51,495 nucleotides of DNA from NCBI GenBank assembly GCA_020692245.1, contig JAIMKT010000017.1, positions 13,681-65,175 of the forward strand, given 5' to 3'. Shown here piece after piece: positions 43,698-51,495 of this stretch. Every line of letters starts with the position of its first letter. Position 1 is the first letter of the stretch. The notes below the pieces were generated by a model. That model saw nothing but the letters and a program-made list of their open reading frames with translations, had not been told where the DNA came from and searched no databases. Position numbers and translations under genes: made by a program. This stretch comes from Microcoleus sp. GA_180221_E-2-1-MAG-45_12 (GTDB lineage: Bacteria > Cyanobacteriota > Cyanobacteriia > Cyanobacteriales > JAAUUE01).

Positions 43698-44255
43698 TTA
43701 CAATACCAAAACTCTGCCGTCATTTCGGAGGTATACCGTTCGATCGCCCGGCGGCGTATTGCCTGCCCGGACTTCTATTCTGAGGGTATTGTTGTCGACC
43801 TTGACGGGACGGAGGGTGAGAATGGAACCCCGGTTATCCCAGAGCAGCACCGACAAATTATTAATGGAGCCACCAGCAGTTACAAAAAAAGATATCTGCC
43901 CCGGAATCACATCAATGGGGGGTTCGCCTTGAACTTTTTCTGCATAAACCAAAGTCTGGGTAAGATTCAAGATTTCTACCCGAAGGCGCTGCCCCGGCAC
44001 AAATTCTACCCGTGGCGGTGGACAATTTACCCCCGCAGTACAAGTCTGCGCCCAAGCCGTTGCCCCCGGAGCATTTCCCCCTGCTTCTAGATTTTTTCCT
44101 GTAGGTATCCGCACCCAACCTAGAATTACCAAACTACTAAGAGCCATACTCAGGGAAGCAGTAAGAGCAGCCTTATGGTAGCCTCTCCCTTGGAGAATCG
44201 AGAATCTGCTAATTTGCCTTGTCAGCAGTCTTGACTGAAGTTTATTTTTTGCCAT
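43698..44255 (-). CDS. Hypothetical secreted or anchored protein upstream of recJ
   Basis: 185 aa. A basic N terminus and one hydrophobic segment (about residues 27-47: KAALTASLSMALSSLVILGW) suggest an anchor or signal peptide. The rest is beta-rich (RLRVEILNLTQTLVYAEKV; INNLSVLLWDNRGSILTLRP; RTVYLRNDGRVLVL) and contains a CTAGVNC disulfide candidate. I know no family for it. The four-base gap to recJ suggests one transcript, but a functional link to DNA repair is unlikely. Confidence 0.6.
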   Translation of the reverse strand: MAKNKLQSRLLTRQISRFSILQGRGYHKAALTASLSMALSSLVILGWVRIPTGKNLEAGGNAPGATAWAQTCTAGVNCPPPRVEFVPGQRLRVEILNLTQTLVYAEKVQGEPPIDVIPGQISFFVTAGGSINNLSVLLWDNRGSILTLRPVKVDNNTLRIEVRAGNTPPGDRTVYLRNDGRVLVL

Positions 44256-44582
44256 TATTTTTGTTCATCTTTATTCCCCAAATATATCCAAAATCTCTCC
44301 AGAATTTACGAGGAACATACCAGTAAATGCCACAATTAACACAGCGATCGTGCCTATTTTCCTACTGACCATCAAATCCCGCTTATCTCTAGACAAATGA
44401 TTTAGACTTGATCAAGAGCATTTATCAAGAGCATTTATCAAGAGTATTTATCAGGGGGCTGTGATTATTTGTACATAACTAATTTTATTAAACTTTATGA
44501 GCTAGGACTGAAAATTCTCAAGGGCTGGCAAAATAACCCCCAATTAAATGGTAACTTTCTGAGATCCGACGAAATTTAATAT
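44256..44582. other. 327-bp divergent gap with a 13-bp triple repeat
   Basis: No gene is supported here. ATCAAGAGCATTT occurs in tandem at 44411-44423 and 44424-44436, and a third copy, ATCAAGAGTATTT, at 44437-44449. The repeat lies about 135 bp before the P-type ATPase start and could be part of its control region or simply slippage DNA. Confidence 0.55.
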
Positions 44583-47063
44583 ATGACCAGAAGAGATGAC
44601 ACAAGGAAAGATCACCCCAATATAAACAAAATCGATATCTTGAAAGGTTTGAGCGAAGAGATGGCGAGTAATCTCCGAGCAGAGGGGCAGGGTAATAATG
44701 TCGAGTTGCGGACTGGTCGATCGTATCTCCAGATTTTGCAACAAAATTTATTTACCTTTATCAACACTGTATTTTTTGCCATTACCCTGATGATGATCCT
44801 CTTGGGTCGATCGGGGGATGCCTTTCTGGTGGTGGTGGTAATTTTTGGCAGTGTCGTGATTAGCATTTTCCAAGAAATTTGGGCTAAGAAAAAACTAGAT
44901 GAAATCGCCCTCTTGAAACGCCCTCAAGTCACTGTCCTCCGGGATGGGCAAGAAAAAGTCATTGATCAATCCGCCGTGGTGTTGGGAGATTTGCTGATTA
45001 TCCGACCGGGAGACCAGTTAGTGGTGGACGGTACGGTGGTGGGAACAGGCAGGATCGAAATGGATGAATCTCTTTTAACTGGGGAATCGGATCTAATTCC
45101 CAAAGTAGCCGGGGACGAGGTTTTTTCTGGGAGCTTTTGTGTCACCGGGACTGCCAAGTATAAAGCGGAGAAGGTGGGGACAGAAACCACTGCTTATCAA
45201 GTCATGGCTAGTGCCAAGGCTTTTCGACAAAACTATACACCCCTGCAACAGGAAATTAATACGATTATTCGGGTATTTTTACTAATTGCTTGCTTTTTGC
45301 TGATTTTGTTGTTGATTAGTATGTTCAGTCGATCGATCTCCTTTACAGATGTGATTTTAATTGCGGCGGTGATTCTGGGCTTAGTACCTGTGGGTTTATA
45401 CATTTCGATTACCCTTGCCTACGGGACAGGAGCCGTGCGGATGGCGGGGCAGAATGTCTTGATTCAGCAGGTCAACGCCGTGGAATCTCTCAGCAATGTG
45501 GATGTCTTGTGTATGGACAAAACTGGAACCCTGACTACTAATCAGATTAGCCTCCAAAGTATTGAGCCTCTGGGGTTAACTACCACCGAAGTTGAAGAAT
45601 ATTTAGGAGATTATGCAGCCAATACCCAAGCGGGAAACAAAACCAGTGAAGCGATCGCCCAAGCCTGTCCCGGAGAAATTAGACCTGTAAGTGCCGAAGT
45701 CCCTTTTTCCTCTGCTCGAAAGTGGAGTGCGATCGCCTTTGCGGGGGCAGGAACCTACGTCCTTGGCGCGCCAGAAGTCCTCGGTAGTGTGCTGAATATT
45801 ACCCCAGAACAGCAGGAATACATCCAAGCCCAAGCAGAGGAAGGCTTACGAGTAGTCTTATTTGCCCACACTAGCCATGAAATTGCACCACCCACACCCC
45901 AACAGCCGCCCAGTTTACCAGAGGGATTAGGAGCGATCGCCATTCTCAGCTTTAGTGATGAATTACGTCCCCTCGCACGGGAAACCCTCGAAAGTTTTGC
46001 TAGAGCCGGGATCAAGCTGAAAATCATTTCTGGAGACAATCCCCGCACCGTGGCTGCCCTAGCCAAACAAGCCGGGTTAGATGCCGGAACTATGGTAATT
46101 TCGGGAACCCAACTAGCCCAAATGGATGAAGCCCAATTTACCAACGCTGCTGTTAACAATACAATTTTCGGCAGGATCACCCCAGAACAAAAAGCCCAAC
46201 TAGTCAAGAAAATCCGTCAGCAGGGTTACTACGTGGCGATGACGGGGGATGGGGTAAATGATGTATTGTCCCTAAAGCAGGCGAACTTGGGGATAGCTAT
46301 GGAAAGCGGCAGTCAGGCAACTAGGGGGGTGGCGGATATTATTCTCCTGAATGATTCCTTTGGAGCTTTGCCCAAGGCATTTTTAGAGGGGCAGAAAATT
46401 CGCAATGCCCTACAGGATGCCCTTAAGTTATTTATTGTCCGGGGAGCCGTGTTTACCCTGTTGATCTTTTGTAGTGGGATGGTGACTCAGAGTTTTCCTT
46501 TGAATAATAAGCATAGTAGCCTCTTGGCTCTGTTGGGGGTGGGCATCCCGACCATGATTATTCCTCTGTGGGCAAAACCAGAACGGGTCAATCGAGGGAG
46601 CGTGGTTCGATCGCAACTCCATTTTGTCCTCTCTGCCACCCTGACCCTAACCCTAGTGTCGCTATTGGTTTATTTCATGTACATTGTCAAAGCCGTCCTT
46701 GATTTACCTCCCGATGGCGACCTCGTACAGCTAAATCTTGCCACGCCCCGTAGTGCCTTAGTGACGATCCTGTTTCTCTGCCAAATGTTGCTCATCTGTT
46801 TTCTGAAGCCGCCTGTGCGATCATTTACTGGGGGTGAACCCTACAGTGGCGATTGGCGCTACACAATCATGGCGCTGGGATTGGTAAGTATCTATATAGT
46901 GGTATTAGCTGTGCCGGAGCTAAGAGATTTCTTTGAACTGGTGCTACTCACGAAATTTGATTATTTATTTCTCTTTTTCGTTGCCCTAGAGTGGGGATTT
47001 ACTCTCCGGTGGTTTTGGCGAACCAGAACCTTCGATCGCTTCCTCGGCGTAAACCTTTCCTAA
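44583..47063 (+). CDS. Cation-translocating P-type ATPase
   Basis: 826 aa. All catalytic landmarks are present: LLTGESDLI in the actuator domain, phosphorylation site CMDKTGTLTTN, and hinge MTGDGVNDVLSLKQANLGIAM. About ten membrane helices. The TM4 motif, usually PEGL or PVGL-like in this superfamily, reads PVGLY. The sequence is closest in layout to the CtpE/type-2-like bacterial group, for which calcium transport has been reported; the ion here is not certain. It lacks N-terminal heavy-metal-binding domains, which argues against a copper or zinc exporter. The stop codon borders heptamer tract E. Confidence 0.9.
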   Translation: MTRRDDTRKDHPNINKIDILKGLSEEMASNLRAEGQGNNVELRTGRSYLQILQQNLFTFINTVFFAITLMMILLGRSGDAFLVVVVIFGSVVISIFQEIWAKKKLDEIALLKRPQVTVLRDGQEKVIDQSAVVLGDLLIIRPGDQLVVDGTVVGTGRIEMDESLLTGESDLIPKVAGDEVFSGSFCVTGTAKYKAEKVGTETTAYQVMASAKAFRQNYTPLQQEINTIIRVFLLIACFLLILLLISMFSRSISFTDVILIAAVILGLVPVGLYISITLAYGTGAVRMAGQNVLIQQVNAVESLSNVDVLCMDKTGTLTTNQISLQSIEPLGLTTTEVEEYLGDYAANTQAGNKTSEAIAQACPGEIRPVSAEVPFSSARKWSAIAFAGAGTYVLGAPEVLGSVLNITPEQQEYIQAQAEEGLRVVLFAHTSHEIAPPTPQQPPSLPEGLGAIAILSFSDELRPLARETLESFARAGIKLKIISGDNPRTVAALAKQAGLDAGTMVISGTQLAQMDEAQFTNAAVNNTIFGRITPEQKAQLVKKIRQQGYYVAMTGDGVNDVLSLKQANLGIAMESGSQATRGVADIILLNDSFGALPKAFLEGQKIRNALQDALKLFIVRGAVFTLLIFCSGMVTQSFPLNNKHSSLLALLGVGIPTMIIPLWAKPERVNRGSVVRSQLHFVLSATLTLTLVSLLVYFMYIVKAVLDLPPDGDLVQLNLATPRSALVTILFLCQMLLICFLKPPVRSFTGGEPYSGDWRYTIMALGLVSIYIVVLAVPELRDFFELVLLTKFDYLFLFFVALEWGFTLRWFWRTRTFDRFLGVNLS

Positions 47064-47256
47064 CAGTGAACAGTGAACAGTTAACAGTTAACATCAAGAG
47101 TTTATAACTGACACTTTGATTTCACTCAGTACAAGTAGCTGATAACTATACTTCCTGTACCTCCCCTTACCTCCTGTCCCCTGATAACTGATAACTGATA
47201 ACTGTACCTCCTCTACCTCCTATTCCCTGATAACTGATAACTGTTAACTGCTAACT
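47062..47256. repeat. Heptamer repeat tract E
   Basis: The longest tract: CAGTGAA units, then GATAACT units, TACCTCC units, and GATAACT/GTTAACT again. It starts at the P-type ATPase stop and ends six bases before the next ATG, so it makes up the whole 5' region of the following gene. Part of it (CTCAGTACAAGTAGCTG) is shared with tract D near glmU. Confidence 0.85.
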
Positions 47257-47261
47257 GACCT

Positions 47262-47870
47262 ATGGATGACTTAGAATCAAAACTCCCGAAAGAATATAAC
47301 AACAGTTTTGCAGAATTGATGTTGATCATTGGTGTGGCAGGAATGCTGTTTAGTGCTGGCTTGGTTAATGTGGGGATTCATGCGGCGAAGAATGCCTTCA
47401 ATTCTCAAAAAGCGGAGGCGATCGCTAAAAGCATGATGAGATACAAAATTCCCGGTGGCTCCCATGCCCAGATCGGTCTAAATATTGGGGCAATTCGGAT
47501 GGCGATCGTTACTAGCAAAACCAATCCTCCCAACGCCGGACTCCTGATTGCTCGTATCCCTGTCAACTCAGAAACCAACAGAAATCAACTCAAACAAGAC
47601 TTTACTACTTGGTACAAAAGCTGGATCGAACAAAGAATTAATTTTACTTCCAGCTATGAGCAAACCAAGACTCTCTGTGAAAGTGAAGTTTCGGTAACTA
47701 TCCAAGAAGGAGAACTCGCCCTCGAAAATCGTAGCTCTACCATTCCGATCACACAATACATCACCAGCGTCACTTCCCCCAACAGTGAACTAGCCGTAGT
47801 GATTTTCACCAACGGTCAAAATGCTCAAACAGAAGCAGCCAGTATTTTTGACTCGCTCCAGTGTGAATAG
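47262..47870 (+). CDS. Hypothetical membrane-anchored protein
   Basis: 202 aa. One membrane helix near the N terminus (about residues 17-40: AELMLIIGVAGMLFSAGLVNV) is followed by a soluble domain of unknown fold with two strands that contain RMAIVTS and LAVVIFTNGQNAQTEAA. Two cysteines (about 133 and 201) might pair. I do not recognise a family. No Shine-Dalgarno sequence is seen, because a heptamer repeat occupies the leader. It is convergent with the amidotransferase gene. Confidence 0.62.
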   Translation: MDDLESKLPKEYNNSFAELMLIIGVAGMLFSAGLVNVGIHAAKNAFNSQKAEAIAKSMMRYKIPGGSHAQIGLNIGAIRMAIVTSKTNPPNAGLLIARIPVNSETNRNQLKQDFTTWYKSWIEQRINFTSSYEQTKTLCESEVSVTIQEGELALENRSSTIPITQYITSVTSPNSELAVVIFTNGQNAQTEAASIFDSLQCE

Positions 47871-47882
47871 CTCTAGGGGGCA

Positions 47883-48692
47883 TCATCTCACTGGGGCAAA
47901 GCTTCCCTCTAGCCAAAAGGGGATAAATGCTTGGAGCCAATGCAGACAATCATCACCGTAGAGAGCGTGGTTTTTAATCTGTTCTTCTGGAGACTGAGCA
48001 CCCGGACGAGTCAACATTTCTACCCCTAGGGTCAGCCATTTTTTCATTAACTCCGTAGTCATTTCTGGATGAAACTGTACCCCGTAGGCATGACCACTGT
48101 AGCTAAAGGCTTGGGTGCTAAAAGTATCTCCAGTAGCTAGTTTCAGGGCAGTGCGGGGTAGCTCGATTCCTTCTTGATGCCAATGATAGACATGGCGGGG
48201 AGCATGAAAGTGTTGTCCCTCTGGAATGGTGGGGTTAAAAATTGGTTCGATGGGAAAGTAGCCAATTTCGGTCATGCCCTCAGCATGGGGTGTCACCCGA
48301 CCACCGAGAACTTTTGCCAACATTTGCGCCCCCAGACATACACCTAGAAAGGGTTTCTTTGTCTCTAGGACAGTGGGAATCCAGTTTAGTTCTTGACGAA
48401 TAAAATCTAGTTTGTCGTCATCATTGGCGCTCATAAATCCCCCAAAGACAACTACTGCCTCATGGTGTTCTAGGTTTGGGGGGAGATGATCACCTAGGGC
48501 TGGACACCGGACATCAAGATGGTAGCCCTGTTCCCGGAGGACATGCCCGATCGCCCCGGAACTGGAATGTTTCTGGTGAGTCACCACCAGGACTTGTTTT
48601 TGAGGTGGGGTTGTGAGTAATTGATGGGAATGTAATTGAGCTGAATTTGCGATCGAAGTTGGATTCTGGTTCATTTTTCGAGAGGGGAGCAT
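47883..48692 (-). CDS. Class I glutamine amidotransferase (GMP synthase-like)
   Basis: 269 aa. Catalytic triad visible: C119 in FLGVCLGAQMLA, H208 and E210 in GVQFHPEMT. The first 30 residues are a polar extension; another ATG at 48674 is possible. Stand-alone amidotransferases of this type resemble the glutaminase part of GMP synthase but lack the synthetase domain, and several act as gamma-glutamyl hydrolases. Substrate unknown. Last gene before a 152-bp spacer. Confidence 0.87.
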   Translation of the reverse strand: MLPSRKMNQNPTSIANSAQLHSHQLLTTPPQKQVLVVTHQKHSSSGAIGHVLREQGYHLDVRCPALGDHLPPNLEHHEAVVVFGGFMSANDDDKLDFIRQELNWIPTVLETKKPFLGVCLGAQMLAKVLGGRVTPHAEGMTEIGYFPIEPIFNPTIPEGQHFHAPRHVYHWHQEGIELPRTALKLATGDTFSTQAFSYSGHAYGVQFHPEMTTELMKKWLTLGVEMLTRPGAQSPEEQIKNHALYGDDCLHWLQAFIPFWLEGSFAPVR

Positions 48693-48844
48693 CAGTAGAG
48701 TAACATTGTTACAATTTTTTTCTCAGGGTATCTAGCAACTTTGCTACAAAAATAGCCAATAGAGCCTAAGTTTCATAATGTCTAGCTTTACAGATTAGCT
48801 TGAGAAATTTCAAGGACTTCATTAAAACTGGAATAATTTTTAGC

Positions 48845-49375
48845 CTAATACGCTTTGACCGCATCCTGCCAAGAAGCCAGAGTCAGTTTCGTAATTTTGC
48901 CTTCTTCGAGGATAAAAAGTTGTTCTAGACATTGCAAAAGAGATTGAGCATAATTTTCTAAGCCTAAAACCTGCAAGCTCCTGAGAATCCGACCAATGCG
49001 GAGATGGTTATGATTTCCCCAGTGTAGCCAACATTTTTTGCGGATTGGGAAGTTGACAGCCGGGACAATCTTAAAATTTTTCGGCTCTAGATACTGGCAG
49101 GATAATCCATAAAAATCGAGGATCACTTCCAAGGAAACTGTTAAGCGGGTATTCAAGCCAAAGCTATTTCTAAATCTGGTAATGTCTGCCTCGGTCAAAA
49201 TAGGGGCGTGGGGATGAAAGCGGCTCACCTCTGGAAGGGGAAATAGCCATTGAATATAGTCATGGGTGCGCTCCAATAACTCGTGATCCCATTGCCAAAT
49301 CTCCTCGATCGACCTACCCCGGTTATCCGTAGTTTTCCCCAGATAAAACTGGACAATTTTTGAATCTGTTGTCAT
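48845..49375 (-). CDS. OGFr-N domain protein
   Basis: 176 aa from the ATG at 49375; the frame is open to a TTG at 49411. The first 100 residues match the opioid growth factor receptor N-terminal domain found in bacteria: KIVQFYLGKTTDNRGRSIEE, IWQWDHELLERTHDYIQWLFPL and FGLNTRLTVSLEVILDFYGL. The rest is helical. The bacterial function of the domain is unknown; the name comes from the eukaryotic receptor and says nothing about its role here. Confidence 0.8.
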   Translation of the reverse strand: MTTDSKIVQFYLGKTTDNRGRSIEEIWQWDHELLERTHDYIQWLFPLPEVSRFHPHAPILTEADITRFRNSFGLNTRLTVSLEVILDFYGLSCQYLEPKNFKIVPAVNFPIRKKCWLHWGNHNHLRIGRILRSLQVLGLENYAQSLLQCLEQLFILEEGKITKLTLASWQDAVKAY

Positions 49376-49888
49376 GCCCTTAATCTGTAGGTCTTTCAAG
49401 GTATTTTGCAAATGGTTAGCGGTGATTATCCCAGTAATTACTAACTAGTCGATCTAGTTTTACTTTAGCTGTTTTCACAGGTAGGGGTGCGAATCTGTAT
49501 CAATTTACCTAGAGAGTTGATTTAGTTGTGTATCAATTTGCCTAGAGAGTTAATTCAGTATATTTATCTAGATATTTATCTAGACATTTATTTAAGCATT
49601 TATCTAGGTAATAATAGGAGAATTTGGGGAGATGATTTGGGCAAAATACTATAGCTAAACTAAGAGAAAATACCCTTGCTGCCTCAGTAGACGAAGTTCT
49701 ATTATGGGTATATCTTAAAAGCTACAAGTAATATTTGATATTTGTTTCCTAGCTTTTTGACAGTTCATTGACTAGTCTCTCAGGCTTTACTCAAGAGTTT
49801 TGTGAAGTTTCTCTAAAGCCTGTCTCAGGATCTTTACCAAAATTATCAAGACTAAAAAATCAAAGTAAAATTTCTTTGTAGGTATGCC
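49376..49888. other. 513-bp gap with tandem repeats before the kinase gene
   Basis: No gene is supported. A 31-bp direct repeat (period 33) starts with TGTATCAATTTACC at 49496 and TGTATCAATTTGCC at 49529. Then four 12-bp units of the type TATTTATCTAGA run from 49561 to 49608. The remainder is AT-rich and must hold the kinase promoter. I see no conserved RNA structure. Confidence 0.6.
49496..49608 (+). repeat. Tandem repeats: 33-bp x2 and 12-bp x4
   Basis: Copy 1 of the long unit is at 49496-49526 and copy 2 at 49529-49559, differing at a few positions. Four 12-bp units follow at 49561, 49573, 49585 and 49597; the third is diverged (CATTTATTTAAG). The units share the string TTTATCTAG. Confidence 0.85.
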
Positions 49889-51259
49889 ATGCGCCTCTGC
49901 ATAAACCCTAAATGTTCCTATCCAGACGATCCCAACAATAGCAATCAGGAGCTATGTCAACATTGTGGTTCCCAGTTACTACTAGAAAATCGGTATAGGG
50001 TCATAAATCTGGTTTCAGAAGAGGGATTTGGCAGAATTTATGAGGTGGACGATCGAGGTACTACCAAACTGATGAAGGTCTTGTTGATCAACGATGTCCA
50101 AGGTGTATCGATGTTTCAGCGAGAGGCAGCAGTCCTCAGCCAACTCTCCCATCCCGGTATTCCCAAGGTCGCTAGGGATGCTTATTTTACTTTCCTGCCC
50201 CATGGTCGCCCCTCTCCCCTCCATTGCCTTGTCCTCGAAAAAGTTGTGGGTGTTAGCCTCGAAGATTGGGTTCAGCATCAACTCCAACATCAATCCCAAC
50301 TCCTCAGCCAAGAGCAAGCCGTTAGTTGGCTAAAATATATTGTCGAAATTTTGGATCAAATTCACCATCATCTCTATTTTCATCGGGATATTCATCCCCG
50401 GAATATTCTCTTGACCCCAGAGGGGCGGCTAGTTCTGACCAATTTTGGCTGTGGGCGAGAGATTTTTCATAATTATCTAATCAAGGCAAGGAGTAATAAC
50501 TCTGGTAGTAGTTTTGATAATGGGTCTGACTATAATCCTCAGCAGGATCGAAGTTTTCTAGACAGGAATCAGCCGGGCAGTTCTGGGGTCAACTATGCTA
50601 GAAATCAAGAACAAGATTATGCCCTAGTTCCTGGTTATACGCCTCCGGAGCAAGTAAAGGGCAGGGCTGTGCCTCAGTCTGATTATTTTTCTTTGGGGCG
50701 GACTTTTGTGTATTTATTAACGGGGCGATCGCCGGAAGATTTCATGGAAGATCCCCGGACTGGAGAGCTACTCTGGCAACATCGATCGCATCATATTTCT
50801 CCCGCTTTCACCGATGTGATTGATTATCTCATGGCAACCCTGCCGGGCAATCGTCCCCATAATTCCCAGATGATTTTCCTCCGCCTTTCTACCCTTGACT
50901 ATGCCCCCCCAGAACCGATCCAGGAAGATATTTTAGTTCCACCAGAGAGCCAGTCCCATCCTTTTCCAGCAAAATATATTGCGGAAACGCCTGTGTCAGA
51001 GAATCGCTCCACAGAAAGAGCCTTGCTACGGGCGAGGGTGATCAAGCGGCGGCAACAGTTTAACTACGCTGACCTATGGCAGCAAAAGGAACGACGACGA
51101 AGACGGTTTAAAATGCCGAAACCAATCTTAACTTTCTTGCTGGGTGGTTTGATTGCGACTTCGACTATAGTACTTTTAGGTATAGTCACAGAGGTAATTA
51201 GCCCAGATTGGGTGTATCAAGTTGAACGTCAATTTATTTGGCAACGGGGTGGTGAATAG
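49889..51259 (+). CDS. Zinc-ribbon Ser/Thr protein kinase-like protein, probable pseudokinase
   Basis: 456 aa. A four-cysteine zinc ribbon comes first (C4, C9, C23, C26). The kinase fold covers about 36-345. The beta-3 lysine is K63 (LMKVL). The catalytic loop reads HRDIHPRN (165-172), with His in place of the usual Lys after HRDI. The DFG motif is NFG (N185, in TNFG), so the magnesium-binding Asp is lost. The activation segment carries a serine- and asparagine-rich insertion (about 200-235) before TPPEQ. One membrane helix lies near 410-432. The layout is the usual cyanobacterial zinc-ribbon STK, but reduced or no phosphotransfer is expected. The next gene starts two bases after it. Confidence 0.85.
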   Translation: MRLCINPKCSYPDDPNNSNQELCQHCGSQLLLENRYRVINLVSEEGFGRIYEVDDRGTTKLMKVLLINDVQGVSMFQREAAVLSQLSHPGIPKVARDAYFTFLPHGRPSPLHCLVLEKVVGVSLEDWVQHQLQHQSQLLSQEQAVSWLKYIVEILDQIHHHLYFHRDIHPRNILLTPEGRLVLTNFGCGREIFHNYLIKARSNNSGSSFDNGSDYNPQQDRSFLDRNQPGSSGVNYARNQEQDYALVPGYTPPEQVKGRAVPQSDYFSLGRTFVYLLTGRSPEDFMEDPRTGELLWQHRSHHISPAFTDVIDYLMATLPGNRPHNSQMIFLRLSTLDYAPPEPIQEDILVPPESQSHPFPAKYIAETPVSENRSTERALLRARVIKRRQQFNYADLWQQKERRRRRFKMPKPILTFLLGGLIATSTIVLLGIVTEVISPDWVYQVERQFIWQRGGE

Positions 51260-51261
51260 AA

Positions 51262-51489
51262 ATGCCGAAGAAAACAATTTTTACTGTGTTAATTCTTCTC
51301 GGAATGTTTTTTGTCGGGTGGGGTGATCAATTGGGGTTGCCGGAACCTGTGAGCGGAGCCAGCACTCAAGCAAGGAGTAGCATTAATGGTTTCTTTTTAT
51401 CTTTTTTCCCAGAACGTCGCCCTAAAGACCCGAACCAACGCACCGAGGAAGCGATCGAGAACCTCAATAATCCCTCTCCCAATAAATAA
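51262..51489 (+). CDS. Small exported or membrane-anchored protein downstream of the kinase
   Basis: 75 aa. A basic start and hydrophobic segment (MPKKTIFTVLILLGMFFVGW) suggest a signal peptide or anchor, followed by a polar, proline-rich tail (FFPERRPKDPNQRTEEAIEN). It starts two bases after the kinase-like gene, so the two are probably co-transcribed and might act together at the membrane. I know no family for it. Confidence 0.6.
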   Translation: MPKKTIFTVLILLGMFFVGWGDQLGLPEPVSGASTQARSSINGFFLSFFPERRPKDPNQRTEEAIENLNNPSPNK

Positions 51490-51495
51490 GATTCT

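Noticed and set aside
49496-49608. CRISPR array
   Set aside because: The repeats are only two long units 33 bp apart plus adjacent 12-bp units, with no unique spacers and no cas genes in the window.

Overview
The window is cyanobacterial chromosome. The evidence is the dense GCGATCGC (HIP1) octamers, a RuBisCO activase-like gene, thf1/psb29, ndhS, glgC, a three-gene pnt transhydrogenase operon, a COP23-domain protein, DUF1822, heptamer-type repeats, and STAND and Ser/Thr-kinase-like regulators. The gene content fits a filamentous, Oscillatoria-like lineage, but the species cannot be fixed from sequence reading alone. No rRNA, tRNA or CRISPR array was seen.

Layout. 1-4.3 kb: the end of a chemoreceptor, an MlaE-type permease, an activase-like AAA protein without the usual C-terminal SSUL domain, two tandem secreted SH3 proteins, thioredoxin and thf1. 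4.6-7.2 kb: an accessory patch with a STAND ATPase that lacks a sensor domain, an NfeD-like mini-protein, a 53-residue secreted peptide and an orphan antitoxin-like gene. 7.3-19.3 kb: housekeeping genes (pntAA-pntAB-pntB, ferritin-like protein, a short-chain epimerase, a PEP-CTERM membrane protein with VIT and vWA domains, glgC, an HI0933-type flavoprotein, ndhS), plus an orphan RHH antitoxin. 19.4-23.4 kb: a small defence cluster with a single-chain nuclease-methyltransferase followed by an MntA/HepT toxin-antitoxin pair, ending in a MITE-like element. 23.5-25.9 kb: rodA and an Mrp/ApbC ATPase.

26.2-32.8 kb is the most interesting stretch. It is AT-rich, with no intact HIP1 noticed. It holds a secreted trypsin-like protease with TPR-like and WD40 regions, a secreted COP23 protein, a membrane-anchored CHAT (caspase-like) protease with a PsbP-like tail, and, 5 bp upstream of the CHAT gene, a fusion of a degenerate sigma-factor-like region with a DUF1822 C-terminal domain. 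I propose this as a candidate protease/sigma signalling or defence system.

33-51.5 kb: moaD, a MORN protein whose repeats each carry a HIP1 site, glmU, a MacA/MacB-like pair without an ATPase gene beside it, a histidine kinase fused to a urea/amide-type binding domain with no membrane segment, a protein with a double-glycine-like leader, recJ, a P-type ATPase, a glutamine amidotransferase, an OGFr-like protein and a zinc-ribbon Ser/Thr kinase with a mutated active site. Heptamer repeat tracts (GATAACT/GTTCACT and TACCTCC types) lie at several gene borders and supply the last codons and stop of mrp and glmU.
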